From: Paulinella micropora
Lineage: Eukaryota; Cercozoa; Imbricatea; Euglyphida; Paulinellidae
Assembly (NCBI GenBank): GCA_019918135.1
Contig: WBZZ01000022.1
Location: forward strand, 22,501-86,500
Direction of reading: 5' to 3'
DNA: 64,000 nt
The notes below the pieces were generated by a model. The model was not told the origin of the DNA, ran no database searches, and was given only the letters and a program-made list of their open reading frames with translations. Below, in pieces: positions 18,209 through 27,511 of this stretch. The first letter of the stretch is position 1. Each line of letters begins with the position of its first letter. The translations under genes were made by a program, and so were the position numbers.

Positions 18209-18274
18209 CTCGACAATCCTCAACGCCTTCTTGTTCTCTATTCCGATGTCCAGCTCCGTGAGGGTTGTGTTATT
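18209..18274 (-). CDS. Truncated LRR exon of the ROCO gene
   Basis: 22 codons, phase 0/0, NNTTLTELDIGIENKKALRI..., between ATGCAG| and GAG|GTCGGA. It has the LRR start but a shortened second half. It lies downstream, in minus sense, of exons J(-) and I(-). Confidence 0.55.
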
Positions 18275-18512
18275 CTGCATAGCAGCAACAACCATAGATT
18301 GAAAAAAATATACACGAAATTAATTTGAAAATAAAGCCATTCAATATTACACGCAAGTGAATGCAGGGCTGCTGGAATGAAGACTTGAGAAAATTAATAT
18401 GGAGTCCGCGGATACATTTAAGGTGACTGAATCCCTGTCGCGTCATTCCGTGACGGGAAGACAACAAAGTTAGATTTATCATGCAAGGGCTACGGTGAAT
18501 TGGGCGCCATCC

Positions 18513-18580
18513 TCTCTCTCTCTCTCTCACTCACACACACACACATGCATACACATACAAGCAGCCTCTCTCTCTCTCAC

Positions 18581-18618
<38 letters not shown>

Positions 18619-18762
18619 CAGAGTCTCTCTCTCTCTCTCTCTCACAGAGAGAGAGAGAGAGAGAGAGAGAGATACATACACATACAAGCACACACACACA
18701 CACACACACTAGTACTCACTCACTCACTCACTCACTGTTTCTCTCTCAGATACACACACAAA
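18513..18762. repeat. Composite CT/GA/CA/CTCA microsatellites
   Basis: Alternating (CT)n and (GA)n blocks that are inverse complements and can fold back on each other, followed by (CA)n and (CACT)n. Confidence 0.95.
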
Positions 18763-18780
18763 TTCTACCGCGCGGTAACA
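18763..18780. repeat. Boundary palindrome P7
   Basis: TTCTACCGCGCGGTAACA, left edge of LRR cassette I. Confidence 0.8.
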
Positions 18781-18810
18781 ACATATGTATCAATATATTT
18801 CGCTTCATAG

Positions 18811-18900
18811 GTAAACCAAACCCTGAGGGAGCTGAATCTACGATACAATAGTATTGGTGATGACGGTGCCCACGCAATCGGAGAAGCTTTTATTAATAAG
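18811..18900 (+). CDS. LRR exon I(+)
   Basis: 30 codons, VNQTLRELNLRYNSIGDDGA..., ending FINK, between CATAG| and AAG|GTACCT. The two extra residues are at the C-terminal end, unlike E(+)/J(+). Confidence 0.8.
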
Positions 18901-18904
18901 GTAC

Positions 18905-18988
18905 CTGCAGTGCTTTTGCGATTTGCTTCGCTCCTTCTGGTCCGATGTCGTTGTATTGCAACGAAAGAGAAGTTAAGCTGGTGTTCAC
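18905..18988 (-). CDS. LRR exon I(-)
   Basis: 28 codons, VNTSLTSLSLQYNDIGPEGA..., between TTAG| and CAG|GTACCT. Probably an LRR exon of the minus-strand ROCO gene. Confidence 0.8.
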
Positions 18989-19014
18989 CTAACACATGTT
19001 CATGATAAATATTC

Positions 19015-19035
19015 TGCTACCGCGGCGCGGTAGCA
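19015..19035. repeat. Boundary palindrome P8
   Basis: 21 bp; arms TGCTACCGCG and CGCGGTAGCA, a perfect inverted repeat around one base. Confidence 0.9.
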
Positions 19036-19063
19036 TCAACGAGAGCGACATTTTGTTTGACAG

Positions 19064-19153
19064 GAAAATAAGGAATGCAAACTGCAAACGTTGGACATAT
19101 CAGAGAACGATATTGGCCCTGAAGGTGCTGCTGCGATCGCCAATATGCTTAAG
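19064..19153 (+). CDS. LRR exon J(+), 30-codon subtype
   Basis: 30 codons, starting ENKECKLQTLDISENDIG, between GACAG| and AAG|GTACCT. Closest relative is E(+) of locus 1. Confidence 0.8.
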
Positions 19154-19157
19154 GTAC

Positions 19158-19241
19158 CTCCAACGCCTTGCCGATAGCTTTGGCGCCAATGGGTCCGATG
19201 TAATTGGCACAGAAATCGATAGTCTTCACAGTGTTGTTCAC
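19158..19241 (-). CDS. LRR exon J(-), acceptor apparently lost
   Basis: 28 codons, VNNTVKTIDFCANYIGPIGA..., ending GAG|GTACCT. The bases before the exon are AT instead of AG, so it may not be spliced unless another acceptor is used. Confidence 0.65.
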
Positions 19242-19257
19242 ATACATAATAAATAAA

Positions 19258-19295
19258 TGAATTAATTAATTAATTAATTAATTAATTAATTAAAA
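19258..19295. repeat. (AATT)n microsatellite
   Basis: Short tetranucleotide tract between cassette J and the retroelement block. Confidence 0.9.
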
Positions 19296-19308
19296 GTAAT
19301 AATAATAT

Positions 19309-19800
19309 ACTTCCTCTAAGGCATACTGATGTAGCTGATGGCACGATCCGTTTCCGGACATGAGCCTCCATGCCCTTGTTCGAGGTGCTCCATCCCCACC
19401 TAGTCAGTCTCTCGACTGATTATAGGGGCCACCGATGGAGCTCCTGAGGGCAAGACTACACTAAGCCGAGGTTATTCCGCAGTCCCAACAACCTCTTGCA
19501 AAACGTTGCCGCATGTGCAAGTGCGTACACCAAGCATGGTTGCTAGAACTACCTCAAAACCCCACCCATAACAATTTGGTATCCGCTGGGTCCACGGGCT
19601 ATCAACCGGCATAGCGGAGTTTAAGATCTTCGACAGGCGCCCAACGACCCTCCTCCCCAGCATCATCCACCAAATGGTTTTGAGTTGGCATCACAGTTTA
19701 ACGCCGTGAGGCCGTTGGGCTGGAGCTCTGATAAACAAGCGTGAATAAGTTTTTATCATCAGGTGTTACCCTCAAATATATCACAGTCAACACTCCGAGA
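19309..19800 (-). mobile_element. Short retroelement family C, longest copy
   Basis: About 490 bp. In sense direction it ends with TGGAGGCTCATGTCC, about 60 nt before an (ATT)n tail. A second copy starts directly at its 5' side, giving a 497-bp head-to-tail period. No convincing protein; the repeated 64-residue frame (MMLGRRVVGRLS...) is uninterpretable. Confidence 0.7.
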
Positions 19801-19805
19801 AGAAA

Positions 19806-20228
19806 GATATACTTCCTCTAAGGCATACTGATGCAGCTGATGGCACGATCCGTTTCCGGACATGAGCCTCTATGCCCTTGTTCGAGGTGCTCCATCCCCA
19901 CCTAGTCAGTCTCTCGACTGATTATAGGGGCCACCGATGGAGCTCCTGAGGGCAAGACTACACTAAGCCGAGGTTATTCCGCAGTCCCAACAACCTCTTG
20001 CAAAACGTTGCCGCATGTGCAAGTGCGTACACCAAGCATGGTTGCTAGAACTACCTCAAAACCCCACCCATAACAATTTGGTATCCGCTGGGTCCACGGG
20101 CTATCAACCGGCATAGCGGAGTTTAAGATCTTCGACAGGCGCCCAACGACCCTCCTCCCCAGCATCATCCACCAAATGGTTTTGAGTTGGCATCACAGTT
20201 TAACGCCGTAAGGCCATTGGGCTGTAAA
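19806..20228 (-). mobile_element. Element C copy 2
   Basis: Nearly identical to the preceding copy; 5'-shortened at CAGCCCAATGGCC and bordered there by (TAA)n. Confidence 0.7.
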
Positions 20229-20271
<43 letters not shown>

Positions 20272-20273
<2 letters not shown>

Positions 20274-20445
20274 GTGTATCTCCTGCCAATTGCTGAGCCA
20301 AAAGGCCATGTGCATCCAGTCCTCCATTCCATAAGGAAAGTCTCCACACCAATCGGTGGAATAAAGGAAGTGACGGCATAGAACATTACTCTAGGAGCTT
20401 TATACCAATCAGCCATGGAAAGGACCGATGGCCTATGTACTCCCC

Positions 20446-20449
<4 letters not shown>
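20272..20449 (-). mobile_element. SINE-B copy
   Basis: About 175-bp repeat starting GGGGAGTACATAGGCC in sense direction and ending GATACACTATTATT. No clear pol III B box. Confidence 0.75.
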
Positions 20450-20514
<65 letters not shown>

Positions 20515-20515
<1 letters not shown>

Positions 20516-20784
20516 GTGCTTCTCTGTCAATGGCTGATGCATTTCTGCACATGCGCCTCCATCGTCTCACCCGTGAGGGGAGTACGAAGAATTGACGATA
20601 AGCTCTAATGACACCCCTGTAAGGGCAGTTCCAACACTTCCAGACGGGCCGGTATGTTCAATGAAAATACTGGTCCAGAAATAGACCGGTATGTTCAATG
20701 AAAATACTGGTGGCACCGACGGGAATCGAACTGGCGACAGGGCCCAGATGGTAGAACTTGACCACTGGGCTATCACGGTGTCCA
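20515..20784 (-). mobile_element. SINE-A copy (tRNA-headed)
   Basis: Head has A-box-like TAGCCCAGTGGTCAAG and B-box-like GTTCGATTCCC, then body and (ATT)n tail. Two copies of the CCGGTATGTTCAATG module. Confidence 0.85.
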
Positions 20785-20806
20785 TAATAATAATAATAAT
20801 AATAAT

Positions 20807-20981
20807 AGTGTATCTCCTGCCAATTGCTGAGCCAAAAGGCCATGTGCATCCAGTCCTCCATTCCATAAGGAAAGTCTCCACACCAATCGGTGGAATAAAG
20901 GAAGTGACGGCATAGAACATTACTCTAGGAGCTTTATACCAATCAGCCCATGGAAAGGACCGATGGCCTATGTACTCCCTA

Positions 20982-20984
<3 letters not shown>
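20807..20984 (-). mobile_element. SINE-B copy
   Basis: Flanked on both sides by (TAA)n; nearly identical to the 20,272 copy. Confidence 0.75.
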
Positions 20985-21045
<61 letters not shown>

Positions 21046-21048
<3 letters not shown>

Positions 21049-21468
21049 TACTTCCTCTAAGGCATACTGATGCAGCTGATGGCACGATCCGTTTCCGGAC
21101 ATGAGCCTCCATGCCCTTGTTCGAGGTGCTCCATCCCCACCTAGTCAGTCTCTCGACTGATTATAGGGGCCACCGATGGAGCTCCTGAGGGCAAGACTAC
21201 ACTAAGCCGAGGTTATTCCGCAGTCCCAACAACCTCTTGCAAAACGTTGCCGCATGTGCAAGTGCGTACACCAAGCATGGTTGCTAGAACTACCTCAAAA
21301 CCCCACCCATAACAATTTGGTATCCGCTGGGTCCACGGGCTATCAACCGGCATAGCGGAGTTTAAGATCTTCGACAGGCGCCCAACGACCCTCCTCCCCA
21401 GCATCATCCACCAAATGGTTTTGAGTTGGCATCACAGTTTAACGCAGTAAGGCCATTGGGCTGTAAAA

Positions 21469-21470
<2 letters not shown>
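21046..21470 (-). mobile_element. Element C copy 3
   Basis: Same 5'-short form as copy 2. Confidence 0.7.
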
Positions 21471-21515
<45 letters not shown>

Positions 21516-21516
<1 letters not shown>

Positions 21517-21776
21517 GTGCTTCTCTGTCAATGGCTGATGCATTTCTGCACATGCGCCTCCATCGTCTCACCCGTGAGGGGAGTACGAAGAATTGACGAT
21601 AAGCTCTAATGACACCCCCGCAAGGGCAGTTCCAACACTTCCAGACGGGCCGGTATGTTCAATGAAAATACTGGTCCAGACGGATCGGTATGTACAATGA
21701 AAATACTGGTGGCACCGACGGGAATCGAACTGGCGACAGGGCCCAGATGGTAGAACTTGACCACTGGGCTATCACG

Positions 21777-21777
<1 letters not shown>
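21516..21777 (-). mobile_element. SINE-A copy
   Basis: Two internal modules; the first few head bases are missing. Confidence 0.85.
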
Positions 21778-21840
<63 letters not shown>

Positions 21841-21841
<1 letters not shown>

Positions 21842-22109
21842 GTGCTTCTCTGTCAATGGCTGATGCATTTCTGCACATGCGCCTCCATCGTCTCACCCGT
21901 GAGGGGAGTACGAAGAATTGACGATAAGCTCTAATGACACCCCCGCAAGGGCAGTTCCAACACTTCCAGACGGGCCGGTATGTTCAATGAAAATACTGGT
22001 CCAGAAATAGACCGGTATGTTCAATGAAAATACTGGTGGCACCGACGGGAATCGAACTGGCGACAGGGCCCAGATGGTAGAACTTGACCACTGGGCTATC
22101 ACGGTGTCC

Positions 22110-22110
<1 letters not shown>
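21841..22110 (-). mobile_element. SINE-A copy
   Basis: Full head, two internal modules, (TAA)n on both sides. Confidence 0.85.
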
Positions 22111-22159
<49 letters not shown>

Positions 22160-22160
<1 letters not shown>

Positions 22161-22429
22161 GTGCTTCTCTGTCAATGGCTGATGCATTTCTGCACATGCG
22201 CCTCCATCGTCTCACCCGTGAGGAGAGTACGAAGAATTGACGATAAGCTCTAATGACACCCCCGCAAGGGCAGTTCCAACACTTCCAGACGGGCCGGTAT
22301 GTTCAATGAAAATACTGGTCCAGAAATAGACCGGTATGTTCAATGAAAATACTGGTGGCACCGACGGGAATCGAACTGGCGACAGGGCCCAGATGGTAGA
22401 ACTTGACCACTGGGCTATCACGGTGTCCA
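22160..22429 (-). mobile_element. SINE-A copy
   Basis: Full head, two internal modules. Confidence 0.85.
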
Positions 22430-22431
22430 TA

Positions 22432-22479
<48 letters not shown>

Positions 22480-22480
<1 letters not shown>

Positions 22481-22712
22481 GTGCTTCTCTGTCAATGGCT
22501 GATGCATTTCTGCACATGCGCCTCCATCGTCTCACCCGTGAGGGGAGTACGAAGAATTGACGATAAGCTCTAATGACACCCCCGCAAGGGCAGTTCCAAC
22601 ACTTCCAGACGGACCGGTATGTTCAATGAAAATACTGGTGGCACCGACGGGAATCGAACTGGCGACAGGGCCCAGATGGTAGAACTTGACCACTGGGCTA
22701 TCACGGTGTCCA
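22480..22712 (-). mobile_element. SINE-A copy, short form
   Basis: Only one internal CCGGTATGTTCAATG module. Confidence 0.85.
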
Positions 22713-22781
<69 letters not shown>

Positions 22782-22782
<1 letters not shown>

Positions 22783-23018
22783 GTGCTTCTCTGTCAATGG
22801 CTGATGCATTTCTGCACATGCGCCTCCATCGTCTCACCCGTGAGGGGAGTACGAAGAATTGACGATAGGCTCTAATGACACCCCCGCAAGGGCAGTTCCA
22901 ACACTTCCAGACGGACCGGTATGTTCAATGAAAATACTGGTCCGGACGGACCGGTATGTTCAATGAAAATACTGGTGGCACCGACGGGAATCGAACTGGC
23001 GACAGGGCCCAAATGGTA
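22782..23018 (-). mobile_element. SINE-A copy, head truncated
   Basis: The tRNA-like head stops at the equivalent of ACCATTTGGGCC and abuts (TAA)n. Confidence 0.8.
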
Positions 23019-23068
<50 letters not shown>

Positions 23069-23134
23069 AGGTTTAGGCCAGTCAACGTTACTACGTGTGA
23101 TTAACCTATACACGTGAAAAACATAGAAATGACA

Positions 23135-23155
23135 TGCTACCGCGCCGCAGTAGCA
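23135..23155. repeat. Boundary palindrome P9
   Basis: TGCTACCGCG..GCAGTAGCA at the right end of the second LRR locus, corresponding to P6. Confidence 0.8.
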
Positions 23156-23440
23156 TGTGTGAAAAAATAATTTCTGTGTGACGTTCGAATAAAAGCAAGA
23201 AGCATGAACAATATGTGTGTGTTAGCACATGCATTTTTCGAAATGTTCTCTTACTGAACTTTATAGACCATCAAGAATTCAGCCAAAATAGCCGCTTCTG
23301 CAGGCCCCAAACCTCTTGATTGCATAGTTAGCTATATTGTCTTGTTGTCCCGCATTAAAGTGATGCATGTGTGCTAGATGTACGGTGGCATGATGTGTGT
23401 GGTGCCTATGAGCACATATGTATATGTGTATGCATGATTG
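23135..23440. repeat. Paralogue of 3,178-3,480
   Basis: Right flank of LRR locus 2. Locus 2 was split between cassette J and this flank by the 3.9-kb retroelement block. Confidence 0.85.
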
Positions 23441-23458
23441 TGTTGTTTGAGCATGTTG

Positions 23459-23680
23459 AGAGGGGGGGGGGGGGGCGGGGGAGGGAGGGAGAGTGAGAAG
23501 AGAATTAGAGAATCGAGAAGGATAGAGAAAGAGGGAAGAAGAGAAACTAAGAGAAAGAGAGAGACACACATAAACAAACATACACACATACTTATTCACC
23601 ACTTTCACCTGTGCAGAGAAGGATGGAGAAAGAGGAGAGAAGAGAAACTAAGAGAGAGCGAGAGAGAGAGAGAGAGACTC

Positions 23681-23712
<32 letters not shown>

Positions 23713-23760
23713 GCAGACAGACAGGCAGACAGACAGGCAGACACGCAGACACATAAACAA
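23459..23760. repeat. G-run, GA-rich and (GACA)n tracts
   Basis: Purine-rich low-complexity DNA giving an Arg/Glu-rich frame that is not believed to be a gene. Confidence 0.9.
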
Positions 23761-25310
23761 ACACCACTTTAATTTCACCTGTACCAAACACCAACATTTC
23801 ATAAAATTTCCCTTCCGCTGTCTTAAACTAGCTGTAGTCCTGACTGCAGATGTAATGCCTTTGTGTCAGTCTGACCTGCAGTCCCTTGGCGACTGCATAT
23901 GCACCAGAATCTCCCAAACTTTTGTAGAAACTAAGCTTAGCCCCTCCTTGCCTTCATACCTGGCCCAAGCAGAGAGGATACCCATGCTCAACACAGCATT
24001 TGACCATGAAGATAAAAGACTCACAAACAAGTGAATGAAAGGAGCTTCAAGCGAAAAGGCGAAAAAGTTACAAAGAAAAGGAAGGCATGAGGCAATACAA
24101 ATTAAAGGAAAAAACCAAAAAGAAAGATATCGACTAGATACCACAAAATCGGTCAGGACATGGTGTTGGCCCGCACGCGAGTCTGCCAAAGCAGCCTCCA
24201 TGTTGTCGCTTAGACTGCTTAGCTTCTGTAGCCCTCACGAAACAGCACGGTTGGCTGGCCTATTGTCATCCACCTCTGACCAAAAAAAACCAGTACTAGG
24301 TGACTTTGGAAAAAAAAAGTTCTCTGTGCTGGAAATGCAGACAGCTGCTATTCTCTACCTCTTCTCGAGCAATTTGCATGCCGAAAGCACAGATATGCGA
24401 CTGATTTTTGTTTGAAGGGTTTTGCAAATAGCGCTAATTTGGCAGAATTGGAGCTGTAGGAAAGCATGCAACCTGGTTAGTCTGTTGTTTCCACCGACCG
24501 ACCACCTGTTTCTTTTCTCAATTTTGCTCTGTCTACAATGCACTCATCCCACAGCATGGCATGTGTTTATCCACATCTAAACCAACAAGTACCGATAGCA
24601 GTTATGTCTACATCACAACCCTACATTTTTATACAGCTCACATCCTGTGCATCTGTTGGTTAGATATGACAAGCTCGCGTCATTCCTTATGCAAACACAC
24701 ATAACAAACGTGAGTGTGAGCATTATGGAATAGTTTCAGGAAATGTGTTATGTCATGTTTCTTGCGTCGGTTAGAGGTCCTCTGCAAATAAACGAGCCCG
24801 ACAATGCACCCAAGATAGCCACTCAGCGTATACTGTGACCAGTATGACACGCGGCTCTCTTCCAACCGCTCTCTTTAATATGTATTGTAACACTGTTACA
24901 AACCCCGTGTTTTGGTAATGACATCATGTCATTTTCAGCTCTATCTGTCAGCTTTATGGGGCATCGCTAAACGCTTCCAGTCTAAAGTTGCTGGGTGGTT
25001 TCTAGATTTTCAAACGCTTTGTTGACTGTTTTTGTCACATAAGTGCGCTACACCGAAATTCAACGTATGTTCCTTCATCAAACACATAGACAAACTTATA
25101 CACGATAATTCAGCCCCAGGGAGCGGCTCTAGCAGCAGTGTCATTTCTAGGTCATCTTGCTTACATCTTATATTCTGTATTATTTTCATCATGCTGTGTT
25201 TCTCTCTTAGTACACACACCACCAACTCTACATGCCAATAAACTCCACAAACACTTTCAAATAAGGCTAAACCCGAAAGTTACAAGAAAATCTAGTGGAA
25301 AATTTACATG
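23761..25310. other. No supported gene
   Basis: Unique sequence. A minus-strand frame near 24,085-24,210 (LQKLSSLSDNMEAALADSRA) is LRR-like in its first residues and could be an exon, but splice sites are not clear. Confidence 0.4.
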
Positions 25311-25315
25311 TCCAA

Positions 25316-25516
25316 GTATCTCTGTCTGCCTGTCTGTCTGTTTGTGTTTTGGTCTGTCTGTCTGTCATTCTACCGGTCGGTCGGTCGGTCGGTCGTGTCT
25401 ATCTATCTATCGGTCTGTCTGTCTTTCTGTCTGTCTGTCTGTCTTTCTTTCTATCTATCGCTGTCTGTTTGTTGATTGTCTGTCTGACTATTATTATTAC
25501 TATTATTATTATTATT
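25316..25516. repeat. (TCTG)n, (GGTC)n and (ATT)n tracts
   Basis: Successive tetranucleotide repeats ending in (ATT)n, into which the next element is set. Confidence 0.9.
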
Positions 25517-25676
25517 TGTGGCACCGCGATAGCCCAGTGGTTAAGGTCTACCATCTGGGACCTGTCGCCAGTTCGATTCCCGTCAGTATAAGTATTTCAA
25601 AGGATATTTTCTTTGAAAGTAGTGGTCTGTCTGGAAGGCTTGGAGCTGCCTTGCGGGGGTGTCAGTAGAGCCTATC
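25517..25676 (+). mobile_element. Old, diverged SINE-A copy
   Basis: Head TGGCACCGCGATAGCCCAG. Its 5' TGGCACC is complementary to the GGTGCCA that ends the head in other copies, so it preserves an acceptor-stem-like pairing the younger copies lost. The body is diverged and the copy is flanked by (GA)n. Confidence 0.75.
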
Positions 25677-25761
25677 GTAAAGAGAGAGAGAGGGAGGGAG
25701 GGAGGGAGGGAGGCAGACAGACAGGCAGACAGATAGATAGATAGACACCGACCGACCGACA

Positions 25762-25765
<4 letters not shown>
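25677..25765. repeat. (GA)n, (GGGA)n, (GACA)n, (GATA)n, (CCGA)n tract
   Basis: Short tetranucleotide repeats between two SINE-A copies. Confidence 0.9.
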
Positions 25766-25822
<57 letters not shown>

Positions 25823-25823
<1 letters not shown>

Positions 25824-26090
25824 GTGCTTCTCTGTCAATGGCTGATGCATTTCTGCACATGCGCCTCCATCGTCTCACCCGTGAGGGGAGTACGAAGAAT
25901 TGACGATAAGCTCTAATGACACCCCCGCAAGGGCAGTTCCAACACTTCCAGACGGGCCGGTATGTTCAATGAAAATACTGGTCCAGATTGATCGTTACTT
26001 TCAATGAAAATACTGGTGGCACCGACGGGAATCGAACTGGCGACAGGGCCCAGATGGTAGAACTTGACCACTGGGCTATCACGGTGTCCA
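25823..26090 (-). mobile_element. SINE-A copy
   Basis: Full head; the second internal module is diverged (ATCGTTACTTTCAATG). Confidence 0.8.
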
Positions 26091-26112
26091 TAATAATAAT
26101 AATAATAATAAC

Positions 26113-26145
<33 letters not shown>

Positions 26146-26146
<1 letters not shown>

Positions 26147-26378
26147 GTGCTTCTCTGTCAATGGCTGATGCAAATCTGCACATGCGCCTCCATCGTCTCA
26201 CCCGTGAGGGGAGTACGAAGAATTGACGATAGGCTCTAATGACACCCCCGCACGGGCAGTTCCAACACTTCCAGACGGACCGGTATGTTCAATGAAGATA
26301 CTGGTGGCACCGACGGGAATCGAACTGGCGACAGGGCCCAGATGGTAGAACTTGACCACTGGGCTATCACGGTGTCCA
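26146..26378 (-). mobile_element. SINE-A copy, short form
   Basis: One internal module, full head. Confidence 0.85.
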
Positions 26379-26388
26379 ATAATAATAA

Positions 26389-26880
26389 TACTATATCTGA
26401 GGCGTACTGATGCAGCTAATGGCATATCCTCAACGGACATAAGCCTCCAATACCCTTGTTCGAGGTCCTCCACCCCCCGTGTCAGTCTCTCGCCTGATGA
26501 TCGGGGCCACCGATGGAGCTCCTGAGGGCAGGACTGCACTAAGCCGAGGTTATTCCGCAGTCCCAGCAACCTCTTGCAAGACGTCACCGAATGTGCAAGT
26601 GCATACACCAAGCGCGGTTGCTAGAGCTGCCTCGAAACCCCACCCATAACAATCTGGTGTCTGCTGGGTCCTGGGCTATCAACCAGCATATGCGGAGTTT
26701 AAGATCTTTTACGCGCGCAACGACCCTCCTCCCCAGCATCTACCACCAAAGGGTTATGAGTTGGCGTCACAGTTTAACGCCTTGAGGCCATTGGGCTGGA
26801 ACTCTGTTTAGCAAGTGTGACTAGGTTTTTTCATCGGGATTTCCCTCAAATATGTCACAGTCAACACTCCAAGGCAGATT
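26389..26880 (-). mobile_element. Element C copy 4, diverged
   Basis: Long form including the 5' extension. About 13 bp of a further unit (CTATATCTGAGGC) follow at its 5' side, again showing head-to-tail arrangement. Confidence 0.65.
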
Positions 26881-26919
26881 TACTATATCTGAGGCAATAA
26901 TAATAATAATAATAATAAT

Positions 26920-27188
26920 AGTGCTTCTCTGTCAATGGCTGATGCATTTCTGCACATGCGCCTCCATCGTCTCACCCGTGAGGGGAGTACGAAGAATTGA
27001 CGATAAGCTCTAATGACACCCCCGCAAGGGCAGTTCCAACACTTCCAGACGGGCCGGTATGTTCAATGAAAATACTGGTCCATAATTAGACCGGTATGTT
27101 CAATGAAAATACTAGTGGCACCGACGGGAATCGAACTGGCGACAGGGCTCAGATGGTAGAACTTGACCACTGGGCTATCACGGTGTCC

Positions 27189-27189
<1 letters not shown>
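26920..27189 (-). mobile_element. SINE-A copy
   Basis: Full head, two internal modules, (TAA)n on both sides. Confidence 0.85.
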
Positions 27190-27238
<49 letters not shown>

Positions 27239-27239
<1 letters not shown>

Positions 27240-27473
27240 GTGCTTCTCTGTCAATGGCTGATGCATTTCTGCACATGCGCCTCCATCGTCTCACCCGTGA
27301 GGGGAGTACGAAGAATTGACGATAGGCTCTAATGACACCCACGCAAGGGCAGTTCCAACACTTCCAGACGGACCGGTATGTTCAATGAAAATACTGGTCC
27401 AGACGGACCGGTATGTTCAAAGAAAATACTGGTGGCACCGACGGGAATCGAACTGGCGACAGGGCCCAAATGG
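27239..27473 (-). mobile_element. SINE-A copy, head truncated
   Basis: Stops in the head at the same place as the 22,782 copy. Confidence 0.8.
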
Positions 27474-27511
27474 AATAATAATAATAATAATAATAATAAT
27501 AGACTTATCAG

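Noticed and set aside
19472-19666. 64-codon frame repeated in element C copies
   Set aside because: Its repetition follows from copying the element; no domain or start context supports a protein.
20700-20784. tRNA gene predicted from A and B boxes
   Set aside because: The stems are imperfect and the sequence is repeated as the head of a SINE with body and tail.
20165-22837. Open frames of poly-Tyr, poly-Leu, poly-Ile or poly-Asn
   Set aside because: They are translations of (TAA)n/(ATT)n tracts with SINE sequence, not genes.
23438-24034. 198-codon plus-strand frame rich in Arg/Glu
   Set aside because: Mostly GA and GACA microsatellite; the remainder has no recognisable domain.
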